64,000 bases of DNA from Paenibacillus xylanexedens (lineage in GTDB: Bacteria > Bacillota > Bacilli > Paenibacillales > Paenibacillaceae). Every line of letters starts with the position of its first letter. The first letter of the stretch is position 1. The notes under the pieces were generated by a model that worked only from the letters and a program-made list of their open reading frames with translations, was not told the origin of the DNA and did no database searches. The stretch covers positions 369,899-433,898 of the forward strand of contig NZ_VEIO01000002.1 in NCBI RefSeq assembly GCF_007680605.1. The letters are read 5' to 3'. Both the position numbers and the translations under genes were made by a program. Below, piece after piece: positions 18,812 to 27,444 of this stretch.

Positions 18812-18835
18812 GATCTTAGAAACAGGGGTGAACAC

Positions 18836-19726
18836 GTGAATACGAAATCGAGTTTGTATCGCAAAGAGATGATGTATGGATACTTGTTTATTTTGCCCCC
18901 CGTTTTGGGGCTTGTGATCTTTGTATTGTTTCCGTTCCTCTATTCCCTCTATGGTTCGTTCACCGATTGGGACGGACTGGGGCAGATGAACTTTATCGGG
19001 CTTGCCAATTTCAAGGATTTGTTAACCGATGATCTATTTTACAAGGCGATGTTTAATACGTTTTACCTGATGCTCGGCATCCCGATTGGTCTGTTGCTGG
19101 CGCTCTTGCTGGCGATGGGATTGAATCGTAAAATTCCGGGTACAACCACCTTTCGCGTGATCTACTACATACCGGTTATCTCTTCCTTGGCGGCGGTATC
19201 CATCATGTGGAACTGGGCGTACAACGGAGACTATGGTCTGGTGAACCAGTTCCTCGATCTGTTTGGTATCAAAGGCCCGAACTGGCTGGCAAACAAAGAT
19301 ACCGTAAAACCCGCACTGATTATCATGACGGTCTGGAAAGGTCTGGGTTATACGATGCTCTTATATCTGGCGGCACTGCAAAGTGTATCCCGTACCTATT
19401 ACGAAGCCGCCGAGCTGGATGGCGCGAATGGATTTCAGATTTTCCGCAATATCACCTGGCCGATGGTGAAGCCCGTAACCTTTTTCCTCGTGGTGACAAA
19501 TATCATCGGTGGTTCTCAAATTTTTACCGAGATGAATATCATGACACCGACAGGTGGGCCGGAATATGCATCGGCTTCAATCGTCTTTTATATCTGGCAG
19601 AAGGCCTTTAGCAACCTGCAGATGGGTTACGCTTCTGCGATGGCGATGATTCTGGGTATCTTCATCTTTGTGATTACGCTTATCCAATTCAAACTTAACG
19701 AAAGATCAGCCTACGACGGGGATTAA
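18836..19726 (+). CDS. Sugar ABC transporter permease, MalF/UgpA type
   Basis: An integral membrane protein of 296 residues with about six TM helices. The cytoplasmic EAA loop reads YYEAAELDGANGFQIFRNIT, the contact site for the ATPase. It pairs with the next gene to form the channel for the substrate delivered by the upstream binding protein. GTG 18836 has AGGGGTG upstream; the ATG at 18800 lies in an inverted-repeat arm and lacks a site. No ATP-binding gene is in the cluster, so a shared MsmX-like ATPase elsewhere is expected. Confidence 0.93.
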   Translation: MNTKSSLYRKEMMYGYLFILPPVLGLVIFVLFPFLYSLYGSFTDWDGLGQMNFIGLANFKDLLTDDLFYKAMFNTFYLMLGIPIGLLLALLLAMGLNRKIPGTTTFRVIYYIPVISSLAAVSIMWNWAYNGDYGLVNQFLDLFGIKGPNWLANKDTVKPALIIMTVWKGLGYTMLLYLAALQSVSRTYYEAAELDGANGFQIFRNITWPMVKPVTFFLVVTNIIGGSQIFTEMNIMTPTGGPEYASASIVFYIWQKAFSNLQMGYASAMAMILGIFIFVITLIQFKLNERSAYDGD

Positions 19727-19753
19727 TGGGCGAGGAAAGGAGTGGAACGGAAG

Positions 19754-20596
19754 ATGTCTTATAGTCAAAGAAGGAAAGTAACCAATTCTATTATATTTAT
19801 CGTTCTGTCCATCGGCGCAATTGCGATGATTGCGCCTTTGCTCTGGATGCTGTCCACCTCGCTCAAGGAGAAACAGGATGTATTCGCGCTTCCTCCGGTG
19901 TGGATTCCGGAAGTGTTTCGGTTCGATAAATATCAAGAGATCTGGGAGGCAGGACCGCTGCTCAGCGGGATTAAAAACAGTCTCATTGTAGCGCTTAGTG
20001 TGACAGTAGTTGGGACATTTACGTCAAGTCTTGCGGCATTTGCTTTTGCCAAGTTAAGATTTCCACATAAGAACAAACTATTTCTCGCCTTGCTGGCTTC
20101 GATGATGATTCCATATCCGACGGTGATGATTCCGCAATTTATTATGTTCTCCAAGCTGGGCTGGGTGGACACTTTGCTACCGTTGATTGTACCGGGACTA
20201 TTCGGGAATGTGATTATGATCTTTTTCCTGCGGCAATATCTGCTTAGTGTACCGGATGCAATCATCGAAGCGGCGAAGATCGACGGAAGCTCTTACTTCC
20301 GGTTGTATTCCAGCATTACGTTTCCACTGATCAAACCAGCCGTGGCTGCGCAGCTGATCCTCTGGTTTATGGGCATCTGGAACGATTATCTGGCACCGAT
20401 TATTTATCTGAATTCACCTGAAAAGCAAACGCTACAACTTGTCATAGCCAACTTTAACGCGACCTATGCGATTCAAACAGATTATCCGCTCATTATGGCG
20501 GCGTCGATTGTGGCTCTGCTACCGGTTCTGATCATCTTCCTGATCTTCCAGAAGCAGATTATCGAGTCGGTTGCGATCTCGGGGGTCAAGGGGTGA
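19754..20596 (+). CDS. Sugar ABC transporter permease, MalG/UgpE type
   Basis: Second membrane component, 280 residues, with six TM helices and the EAA loop IIEAAKIDGSSYFRLYSSIT. It forms a heterodimer with the upstream permease. ATG 19754 follows AAAGGAG by 11 nt; the GTG at 19742 directly abuts that site and is unlikely. Its last codon overlaps the start of the next GH43 gene by 4 nt, so transport and hydrolysis genes are translationally coupled. Confidence 0.93.
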   Translation: MSYSQRRKVTNSIIFIVLSIGAIAMIAPLLWMLSTSLKEKQDVFALPPVWIPEVFRFDKYQEIWEAGPLLSGIKNSLIVALSVTVVGTFTSSLAAFAFAKLRFPHKNKLFLALLASMMIPYPTVMIPQFIMFSKLGWVDTLLPLIVPGLFGNVIMIFFLRQYLLSVPDAIIEAAKIDGSSYFRLYSSITFPLIKPAVAAQLILWFMGIWNDYLAPIIYLNSPEKQTLQLVIANFNATYAIQTDYPLIMAASIVALLPVLIIFLIFQKQIIESVAISGVKG

Positions 20597-22194
20597 TCGG
20601 CATGAGAGGATGGAGAGTATGGAAAAAACCGGAGAGACGGGAAGAGTGGAAGGGAGCGGAGGGGAAAAAAGGACGAAAAGAAGAGTTGAATGAAATGAAA
20701 GAATGCAAAGACCGGAAATACGATAAATATTGGACGGGGCTAAAGGGGCGACATAGGGCAAGGAAGGGAGTTATGGTATTGATGTTACTGATGCTTCTAG
20801 GTACGGTAGGCTGCGCAGATGGCGGGGACACGGCGAAACCTCCGGTGTTTCCGGAAGCTCCGCAGGATACCAAAATGTATGATCTTACGATTCTGGATGA
20901 TGAATCCAAGTGGACGGTTAACAATGCACACGATCCTGCGATTATCAAAACAGACCAGGGCTACTATGTCTATTCCACAGACGTTCGAGTAGCAGGGGAG
21001 CCGAAACCAGGCGTAATGGTCCGTAAGTCAGATGATTTGATCAACTGGAAATGGGTCGGGCAGGCTTTGCCAGGTATCCCCAAGGAAGCACTCGATTGGA
21101 CAGGAGCGACGAACCTGTGGGCACCGGATATTATGAAAGCAGGGGACACGTACCGACTGTATTATTCGGCTTCGAGCTTTGGCAGCACGCAGTCCGCCAT
21201 CGGGTTGCAAACCTCCAAGTCTCCCGAAGGGCCGTGGAAGGATGAAGGACTGGTTGTGAAGACGGCTGGTCAGGAAAAAGACGGACTGAATGCCATTGAT
21301 GCCAATCCGGTGCTCGATGCCGTAGGCAACCCGTGGATGGTATATGGTTCATTTTTCGACGGGATCTATATTGCACCGCTTGACCCGGACACGGGCAAGT
21401 TTAAGGAAGAAGGATATGGTACGCGCATCGCCGCAAGAGATCGTGCCACCGAAGAGGGCGCAGTCGAGGGGCCATATATTGTGTATAATCCCGAGTTTCA
21501 AAAATATTACCTGTTCGTGTCTTATGATTCTCTGTTCGAAGACTATAACGTGCGGGTAGCTCGCGCCGACTCCATCACAGGGCCTTATACAGATGTGAAC
21601 GGTAATAAAATGTTGGATACGGAGCATCTGCCGCAGTATGAGATTGGCACCAAAATTCTGGGAGGATACCGATTCTCCGAGGGAGAGGGTTGGGTTGCTC
21701 CCGGACATAATTCCGTACTGAAGGATGGCGACGATTATTACATCGTGCACCATGCGCGGGGCGAGACCGATAAAAACTGGCCGTATCTGCATGTTCGCAA
21801 AATGCTGTGGACCAAGGATGGCTGGCCTGTCGTGTCGCCAGAACGTTATGCCGGAGAGACGGCACAAGACATTCCCAAATCGATGATTGCCGGAACGTGG
21901 GAAGGCATGACGCTTGATCCGTCTGTGAACGGGCAAGAACAGGCAGTGCCATATACGCTTACGAGCAAAGGCAAAATCGAAAGCGAGAACGGTTCAGGCA
22001 CCTGGACGTTTGATGGCAAACAAACGTTAACGCTGACGTGGAAGGAAAGCCCATGGGGCGGTGCTTCCACGGAAGAGCTGAAGCTGCTCCCATCCTGGGA
22101 TTGGGAGCGAAGCCAGCCTGCGCTGGTGGTGACCGGCCTGAATGACCGCGGCATCGCGGTCTGGGGCAAACAAATCAGCGCAGCTGAGAAGTAG
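20593..22194 (+). CDS. GH43 arabinanase lipoprotein with C-terminal domain
   Basis: A GH43 enzyme of 533 residues, close in plan to the larger arabinanases (AbnB type). Catalytic acids lie in NAHDPAIIKT, LNAIDANPVL and GAVEGPYIVY. A His in YHNSVL-like position (PGHNSVL) fits the metal or substrate site. A beta-rich C-terminal domain begins near residue 425. The lipobox LGTVGC lies at about residue 75 after a 58-residue tail rich in Lys, Arg and Glu, which is unusual. GTG 20593 overlaps the permease stop (GTGA); ATG 20602 or a later start near 20695-20773 is possible. It should act on the outer face of the membrane. Confidence 0.88.
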   Translation: MIGMRGWRVWKKPERREEWKGAEGKKGRKEELNEMKECKDRKYDKYWTGLKGRHRARKGVMVLMLLMLLGTVGCADGGDTAKPPVFPEAPQDTKMYDLTILDDESKWTVNNAHDPAIIKTDQGYYVYSTDVRVAGEPKPGVMVRKSDDLINWKWVGQALPGIPKEALDWTGATNLWAPDIMKAGDTYRLYYSASSFGSTQSAIGLQTSKSPEGPWKDEGLVVKTAGQEKDGLNAIDANPVLDAVGNPWMVYGSFFDGIYIAPLDPDTGKFKEEGYGTRIAARDRATEEGAVEGPYIVYNPEFQKYYLFVSYDSLFEDYNVRVARADSITGPYTDVNGNKMLDTEHLPQYEIGTKILGGYRFSEGEGWVAPGHNSVLKDGDDYYIVHHARGETDKNWPYLHVRKMLWTKDGWPVVSPERYAGETAQDIPKSMIAGTWEGMTLDPSVNGQEQAVPYTLTSKGKIESENGSGTWTFDGKQTLTLTWKESPWGGASTEELKLLPSWDWERSQPALVVTGLNDRGIAVWGKQISAAEK

Positions 22195-22347
22195 ACCGCT
22201 GCCCCCGGAGGGTGGTCAGCGAGGGGCACGGACATGATATCGTCCGTGCCTAGACTCAGGCAACGTGCGCTGGCGAGAACAGCGCAAGCACATCACATGT
22301 GGCGCAAGCCAGTGAGCGAGAGTGCCGCACGAGCGCTTGGCGCCAAG

Positions 22348-22486
22348 GGCACCAGCAGTGAGAGGGGAGGAAGGAGCCGCGCGTGCGAGTTTGCCATCCG
22401 ATTTCCACTGCCGGAGCGGTGAATGGAAGAAATCGGAGGGCAAGGAGAGCAGCAAGGCCCTGCCGCCCGCGAACGCCCGCTGTGCC
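22348..22486. repeat. GC-rich direct repeat, left copy
   Basis: The block begins GGCACCAGCAGTGAGAGG and ends CGCTGTGCC. It contains an internal hairpin, CCGATTTCC with GGAAGAAATCGG. It is about 90% identical by eye to the right copy at 22614. Confidence 0.9.
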
Positions 22487-22613
22487 TGAGCACGGCCACG
22501 GGGAGAGTTGACCCGGCAAAGCGGTCAACGCCACAAGCTATCGAGCCAACCTAAAGGCTCGAAGCTCGATGTGTGTCAGCGAGCGAAAACATCGCGAGCA
22601 AGCAGTGCAGAGG

Positions 22614-22751
22614 GGCACCAGCAGTGAGAGGGAGGAAGGAACCGCGAGTGCGAGTTTGCCATCCGATTTCCACCGCTGGGAGCGGTGAAGGAAGAAATCG
22701 GAGGGCAAGGAGAGCGCCAAGGCCCTGCCGCCCGCGAACGTCCGCTGTGCC
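22614..22751. repeat. GC-rich direct repeat, right copy
   Basis: Same block as at 22348, with compensating-looking changes in the hairpin loop (CCGCTGGGAGCGG against CTGCCGGAGCGG) while the CCGATTTCC/GGAAGAAATCGG arms are kept. Confidence 0.9.
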
Positions 22752-22841
22752 CCTCCAACCCTGCTCTCCATGTTTTTGCAAGCACACTGAGCACGTCATA
22801 GATTCAAGCCATAACCACATATATGAAAGGGGTTCATTCCC

Positions 22842-23822
22842 ATGACCAATTCCATTACATTTACCAATCCCATGCTGGAGCAGCGCGCTGATCCTTGGGT
22901 GTACCGTCATACAGACGGGTACTATTATTTTTCTGCTTCCGTACCAGCCTTTGACCGAATTGAAATTCGGCGAGCAACGATGCTGGAAAGCTTGAGAGAT
23001 GCCGAACCCGTAACCGCTTGGACGAAGCGTGAGACTGGGCCAATGAGCGCAAACATCTGGGCACCGGAGATTCATTTTATTGATGGCAAATGGTACATAT
23101 ACTATGCGGCGGCACATACGAGTGAAACGAACGAGGGACTATTCGATCACCGCATGTATGTACTTGAGAACGATTCCGCTAATCCGCTTGAAGGAACGTG
23201 GGAGGAGAAAGGGCAAATTCGAACCAAATGGGAGAGTTTTGCTCTAGATGCCACGACCTTTGAACACAGAGGCATTCGTTATCTGGTATGGGCCCAGAAA
23301 GATCCGGGCATTGACGGCAATTCAAACCTCTATATTTGTGAAATGGAAAATCCATGGACGCTGCGCGGAGAACAGGTCATGATCACGACACCTGAATATG
23401 ACTGGGAGATTATCGGCTTTAAAGTAAACGAAGGCGCAGCCGTGTTGCATCGGAATGGTCGTCTGTTTATCAGCTACTCAGCCAGTGCAACCAATCATCA
23501 CTACTGCATGGGGCTACTTACGGCCGATGAAGATGCTGATCTGCTTGATCCGGCAAGCTGGGAGAAATCACCGGAACCGGTATTCCAGACTTGTGAAAAG
23601 AATGGACAATATGGTCCGGGACATAACAGCTTTACCATTTCACCAGATGGCAAAACCGACATTCTGATCTATCATGCACGCAACTACAAAGAGATAGAGG
23701 GAGATCCGCTATACGATCCGAACCGCCATGCCCGCGCTCAGGTGATTCATTGGAATGAAGATGGAACACCGAATTTCGGCATTCCTGTTCCCGATGGGCA
23801 AGTTGTCGCAGAGGTGAAGTAA
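22842..23822 (+). CDS. Cytoplasmic GH43 exo-arabinofuranosidase-like enzyme
   Basis: A 326-residue GH43 enzyme without signal peptide, so cytoplasmic. Catalytic residues: Asp in QRADPWVYRH, Asp in FALDATTFEH and Glu in KVNEGAAVLH. PGHNSF provides the conserved His. The sequence is of the type that releases arabinose from the ends of imported arabino-oligosaccharides. AAAGGGG lies 9 nt before the start. It is separated from the rest of the cluster by a repeat-rich gap and ends at a strong terminator. The exact linkage preference is not shown by sequence. Confidence 0.88.
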   Translation: MTNSITFTNPMLEQRADPWVYRHTDGYYYFSASVPAFDRIEIRRATMLESLRDAEPVTAWTKRETGPMSANIWAPEIHFIDGKWYIYYAAAHTSETNEGLFDHRMYVLENDSANPLEGTWEEKGQIRTKWESFALDATTFEHRGIRYLVWAQKDPGIDGNSNLYICEMENPWTLRGEQVMITTPEYDWEIIGFKVNEGAAVLHRNGRLFISYSASATNHHYCMGLLTADEDADLLDPASWEKSPEPVFQTCEKNGQYGPGHNSFTISPDGKTDILIYHARNYKEIEGDPLYDPNRHARAQVIHWNEDGTPNFGIPVPDGQVVAEVK

Positions 23823-23851
23823 TAACGTATTGGATAAAGTATAAGTGATGA

Positions 23852-23894
23852 GAGTCTTTGGTTAGCAGAGCATGCTAATAAAAGGCTCTTTTTT
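23852..23894 (+). terminator. Intrinsic terminator ending the arabinan cluster
   Basis: GAGTCTTTGGTTAGC pairs imperfectly with GCTAATAAAAGGCTC and is followed by six T. Confidence 0.85.
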
Positions 23895-24091
23895 GATATG
23901 TATGATTTAAGACAATCGATTCAAGAAAGGTTAATAAGGATTAGGAGCTGAAGGCTAATTAAGAAATTTCGACCGAGAAAGCAACCGAAGAGAGGCAGAA
24001 GCGTATACCATTACATCGAAAAAATGAAAATAATTTAAGCGGATTGACTTATTATCTTCAGCTTCAAAGGCTTGAACGTGATGTTCAGAAT

Positions 24092-24288
24092 TCTAACGAT
24101 CACAGGAGACGCTATTTAGCCGTTTTTCGCCTGGTTGAAATTCTAACGATCACAGGAGAGCTTATTTGCGAGATTTGATGTGAAAATGAGTATTTATCAT
24201 GCGTTTTCAGCGAAATAAGGTTTGTGGTGATCGTTAGAATTGGAGATAGCTCGATATCGGTCAAATAAGCTCATCTGAGATCGTTAGA
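24092..24288. repeat. Dispersed repeat element, copy 3
   Basis: Forward units TCTAACGATCACAGGAGACG (24092) and TCTAACGATCACAGGAGAGC (24142) face inverted units that end in GATCGTTAGA near 24239 and 24288. This is the most regular of the three copies. Confidence 0.88.
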
Positions 24289-24314
24289 TTAAATAGAGAG
24301 TGTGCAAAGCGCTT

Positions 24315-24392
24315 AAAACCAAAACCAAAACCAAAACCAAAACCAAAACCAAAACCAAAACCAAAACCAAAACCAAAACCAAAACCAAAACC
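24315..24392. repeat. 6-nt tandem repeat (AAAACC)13
   Basis: Thirteen exact copies of AAAACC lie 26 nt after the third dispersed repeat element. The array is non-coding and upstream of the EcsC gene. Confidence 0.97.
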
Positions 24393-24511
24393 ACTCAGTT
24401 TAAACTGTTTTCTACATATTCTCGGTGTTTTGTCATGATGTATTAAGCTGAGAATGAGCTAGGACAGGTTTAAATTGGGGGATCACACTACAATATTCAG
24501 GAGGATAACAT

Positions 24512-25360
24512 ATGGAATCACGCGAGATATTGGACGGGGAGCTTGAGCAGATTTTAAAATGGGAGAAGGAACAGAAGGATCTGTTCATATGGGATAAAAT
24601 CGGACGTTTGCCATTTGCCATGCTGGATAAAGTGATGCCGAAGGCGATCAAACAGAAGATCGGTGACGCGCTGAACGAAGTGGGGCAGTATTTGCAAACG
24701 GGTGGCAAGTTTCTTGTTCAGAAGAAAAAAGTAGCCAAGCTCCTGCAACAGGAAGCCGAGTGTTCGGGTTACCCTATGACATCTGATTACATCTACCGAT
24801 TAGAGCAGGATACAGACACAGTGAACACGGCCAAAATTCATAGTGTGGAAAAACTACCGCTGGAGGTGCTGGACCGCGTGGCAGACAGCATCACCGAAAG
24901 TCGAAGCAAATTCGCTGCGGCACAAGGAGCCGCGACCGGATTTGGAGGCATCGTCACCATTGCTGCGGACATTCCGCTCGTGATGGGACTTTCGCTGAAA
25001 GTATTGCAAGAGATGGCGCTGTGTTACGGGTATGATCCCGATGATCCGCTGGAGCGTATCTTTATCGTAAAATGTCTGCAATTCTCTTCTGCCGATATTG
25101 TGGGCAAGAAAGCCATCATTGATGAACTGGCTGATTACGATAATCCAGACAAGCAAGTTGAAGTGATCTCTCAAATGCAAGGATGGCGTGAAGTGTTCAA
25201 CTCTTACAGTGAATCTTTTGGCTGGAAAAAGCTGTTCCAGTTGGTGCCCATTGCAGGCATGATCTTTGGTTCGGTCAGCAACAAAAATACCATTCAGGAT
25301 GTCGCTGAGGCAGGCAAGATGCTCTACAAAAAACGACTGATCCTGCAACGCTTGAAATAG
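24512..25360 (+). CDS. EcsC family protein
   Basis: A 282-residue protein whose central and C-terminal parts match the EcsC domain: the Gly/Ala-rich AAAQGAATGFGGIVTIAADI segment followed by LVMGLSLKVLQEMALCYGYD and a late AGMIFGSVSNKN helix. It lacks a signal peptide; the amphipathic Gly-rich helices suggest membrane association. The name comes from the third gene of the Bacillus ecs locus, but no EcsA or EcsB gene is nearby and its role is unknown. AGGAGG lies upstream of the start. Confidence 0.85.
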   Translation: MESREILDGELEQILKWEKEQKDLFIWDKIGRLPFAMLDKVMPKAIKQKIGDALNEVGQYLQTGGKFLVQKKKVAKLLQQEAECSGYPMTSDYIYRLEQDTDTVNTAKIHSVEKLPLEVLDRVADSITESRSKFAAAQGAATGFGGIVTIAADIPLVMGLSLKVLQEMALCYGYDPDDPLERIFIVKCLQFSSADIVGKKAIIDELADYDNPDKQVEVISQMQGWREVFNSYSESFGWKKLFQLVPIAGMIFGSVSNKNTIQDVAEAGKMLYKKRLILQRLK

Positions 25361-25445
25361 ATAATTCCGCCTGAGGCTGTTGATGGTAAGTTAATATTAC
25401 TCTAGATGACTAGGAAAGCGAGTTCTAAGACAGGACTATATGATG

Positions 25446-25503
25446 AAAAAAAGGCTCCTGCCGATCTGCATGAATTCAGATACGGTCGGGAACCTTTTTA
25501 TTT
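25446..25503. terminator. Bidirectional intrinsic terminator
   Basis: AAAAAAGGCTCCTGCCGATCTG pairs, with a few mismatches, with CAGATACGGTCGGGAACCTTTTT around CATGAATT. It lies between the EcsC gene and the convergent MFS gene. Confidence 0.75.
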
Positions 25504-25619
25504 GTATTTGATCAGCATAGTGGAAGCGAATTTTTGGAAATTCAACGCTCTCCAGAGAGGTTATTTCATCACTCTTTCATTACCTATATATATTAAAACC
25601 AGGATATAGTCGAAAGAAC

Positions 25620-26894
25620 TTACTCCCCGCTCCCGTTTTCTTGTGCCCAACGATTGAGCAACTTGTCAGATGGTAGCAGGAACGTAAAGATACCGATCAG
25701 TGGCAAGAAGCTGCATATTTGCATGACGGGTGAAACGCCGAAGGCGTCGATCCAGTTGCCGAGCACGAGTGCCCCAAGGCCACCCATACCAAAGGCAAGA
25801 CCCGTAATCAGACCAGAAACCGTTCCGATTTTTCCCGGAATGAGCATCTGAGCGTATACCACAGTGACGGAGAAGCTGGATAACATGATAAAGCCAATAA
25901 TCGTCAGCAGTACGCCTGTCCAGAACAGGTTGGCATAAGGTAATAGCAACGCCAGCGGTGCGGCCCCGGCCATGGAGAGAAAGATCATGTTACGTTTGCC
26001 GAATCGGTCTGCGAGCGGGCCACCAAAGAATGTGCCTAGTGCGCCGGCAGCCAGGAAGAGGAAAATATAAATTTGCGCATCTTCCGTGGATAAACCAAAC
26101 GTATCCTTCAGATTAAAGGCATAAAAGCTACCGATTGAAGCTACGTACCATGAACGGACAAATACGAGCAGAATCAGGATCGTAATTGCGGCAGCAATTT
26201 TTTGACGTAATGCTGGATTGGGAGTACGACGGGCAGCTGCTTGTTTACGCAAATATGCGCCGGATTGCAACATCTGACCGTACCAACGTGCGACGTAGAG
26301 CTGTACAGCAATTCCCATCGCGGCAATGCCCGTAAAGCCGATGGCACCAAACAACCCAAACGGGATAAAAATCCAGCGTGTCAGTAGCGGTGCAAGGGAT
26401 TGTCCAGCATTACCACCCACTTGAAAAATAGATTGTGCCAGTCCGCGGCGTTGGCCCGCAGCCATATGGGATACCCGGGAGCCTTCCGGATGAAAAGCAG
26501 CGGAGCCGAGTCCGACAAAAATGACAGAGATGAGCACCATCATATAACTGTCGGCAAAAGCGAGTAGCAACATGCCCGTAAACGTGAAACCCATGCCAAT
26601 CGGCAGGATCGATGGAGTAGGTTTTTTATCAGCAAACCAGCCGACAACAGGCTGCATAATCGATGCGGTAAAGTTGATCGCAAAAGCGATCCAGCCGATC
26701 TGAGTGTACGTTAAATGCATGGAGTCTTTTAAGATAGGAAATATTGCCGGAATGACAGACTGAATGGAATCGTTCAACAGATGCACCAGACTGATGGCAA
26801 TAAGTATCCGGTATACGGTGCCTTGGGCATCCAATCCGGGCGGGGCTTTCGAACGCGCTACGGCGTCCTTGGCTAATGTAGTTTGTGTAGACAT
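25620..26894 (-). CDS. MFS transporter, fosmidomycin-resistance (Fsr) type
   Basis: A twelve-TM major facilitator of 424 residues. Characteristic features are the early HLLNDSIQSVIPAIFPILK segment, QPVVGWFADKKP (loop 2-3) and LGSAAFHPEGSRV in TM4, all typical of the Fsr branch of drug exporters. A mid-sequence break separates the two six-helix halves (about residues 200-230, Ala/Arg-rich). ATG 26894 has AAAGGAG 8 nt upstream; the frame extends 9 codons further without support. The true substrate may not be fosmidomycin. Confidence 0.88.
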   Translation of the reverse strand: MSTQTTLAKDAVARSKAPPGLDAQGTVYRILIAISLVHLLNDSIQSVIPAIFPILKDSMHLTYTQIGWIAFAINFTASIMQPVVGWFADKKPTPSILPIGMGFTFTGMLLLAFADSYMMVLISVIFVGLGSAAFHPEGSRVSHMAAGQRRGLAQSIFQVGGNAGQSLAPLLTRWIFIPFGLFGAIGFTGIAAMGIAVQLYVARWYGQMLQSGAYLRKQAAARRTPNPALRQKIAAAITILILLVFVRSWYVASIGSFYAFNLKDTFGLSTEDAQIYIFLFLAAGALGTFFGGPLADRFGKRNMIFLSMAGAAPLALLLPYANLFWTGVLLTIIGFIMLSSFSVTVVYAQMLIPGKIGTVSGLITGLAFGMGGLGALVLGNWIDAFGVSPVMQICSFLPLIGIFTFLLPSDKLLNRWAQENGSGE

Positions 26895-27085
26895 GTTCAG
26901 TTCTCCTTTGGTCGCGGTCACGAGGGATCAGCGCCTATGTTAGATTCTATGCAATTAAGCATATTGTTACATAATAGGATAGATTGGATCGACCGACAAG
27001 GGGAACAGAGGGGGAAATGAAAACAACTTTTGTACATGTGGAGTTTTGGGAAATGTTGTGATAAACTGTAGGCAACAAGGATAAA

Positions 27086-27126
27086 ATAAAAAAAGAGTAA
27101 GGATGCGTCAACATCCTCACTCTTTT
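27086..27126. terminator. Strong bidirectional terminator beside the toxin gene
   Basis: AAGAGTAAGGATG pairs with CATCCTCACTCTT around CGTCAA, with A and T runs on both flanks. On the minus strand it ends the toxin transcript, about 75 nt after the stop. Confidence 0.88.
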
Positions 27127-27198
27127 ACAACAGCCGCTTTCAAGGGCGGTGGCTGTGGACAGGTAATCGAAATAGGCTGCTACCTTACCGAGGGCGGC

Positions 27199-27315
27199 CT
27201 ATTTCTTTTTGTTTTGATTATTCAATGCAATGACGATGGTTACAATCAGTCCAATCAAGGTTACTGTAAACCCCGCAAAACTGATCATCAACGTCAGTAC
27301 ATCTTTTATCTCCAC
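27199..27315 (-). CDS. Putative holin-like toxin (type I toxin, TxpA/BsrG-like)
   Basis: A 38-residue peptide: a short acidic N-terminus (MEIKDVLTLM), one hydrophobic helix ISFAGFTVTLIGLIVTIV and a basic tail NNQNKKK. This plan matches the small holin-like toxins of Bacillales type I toxin-antitoxin loci. GTG 27315 lies 8 nt after AAGGAGG; the ATG at 27321 is only 2 nt away from it. The mRNA has an extended -10 promoter (27382-27387) and a long 3' region with an inverted repeat (27130-27156) before the terminator. An antisense antitoxin RNA is expected on the plus strand but its promoter was not identified. Confidence 0.7.
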   Translation of the reverse strand: MEIKDVLTLMISFAGFTVTLIGLIVTIVIALNNQNKKK

Positions 27316-27381
27316 AGGCATCACCTCCTTACTCAGGAGACTAGCCGACCGCCCATTCAAGCCATTCTGTTGTTGTAACAA

Positions 27382-27387
27382 ATTATA
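27382..27387 (-). promoter_or_regulatory. Extended -10 promoter of the holin-like toxin gene
   Basis: On the minus strand the sequence reads TGTGGTATAATTTG, a perfect TATAAT with an upstream TG. The -35 region is poor. Transcription would start near 27375, about 60 nt before the toxin start codon. Confidence 0.6.
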
Positions 27388-27444
27388 CCACATAATCCAA
27401 ATCGCGGACATCTACTTAAAGCAAGCAGTATCTACAGACTCAAA

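Larger units (their letters stand above)
22195..22841. other. GC-rich intergenic region with duplicated block
   Basis: About 650 nt without a supported gene between two GH43 genes. It is clearly more GC-rich than its surroundings and holds two copies of a ~138-nt block (listed separately). All reading frames here are low-complexity and lack ribosome binding sites. Confidence 0.7.

Noticed and set aside
22195..22841. Overlapping reading frames in the GC-rich gap
   Set aside because: High GC lengthens random frames; they are present on both strands, lack ribosome sites and end at repeat borders.
24315..24392. Possible CRISPR or telomere-like array
   Set aside because: It is a plain 6-nt microsatellite without spacers.
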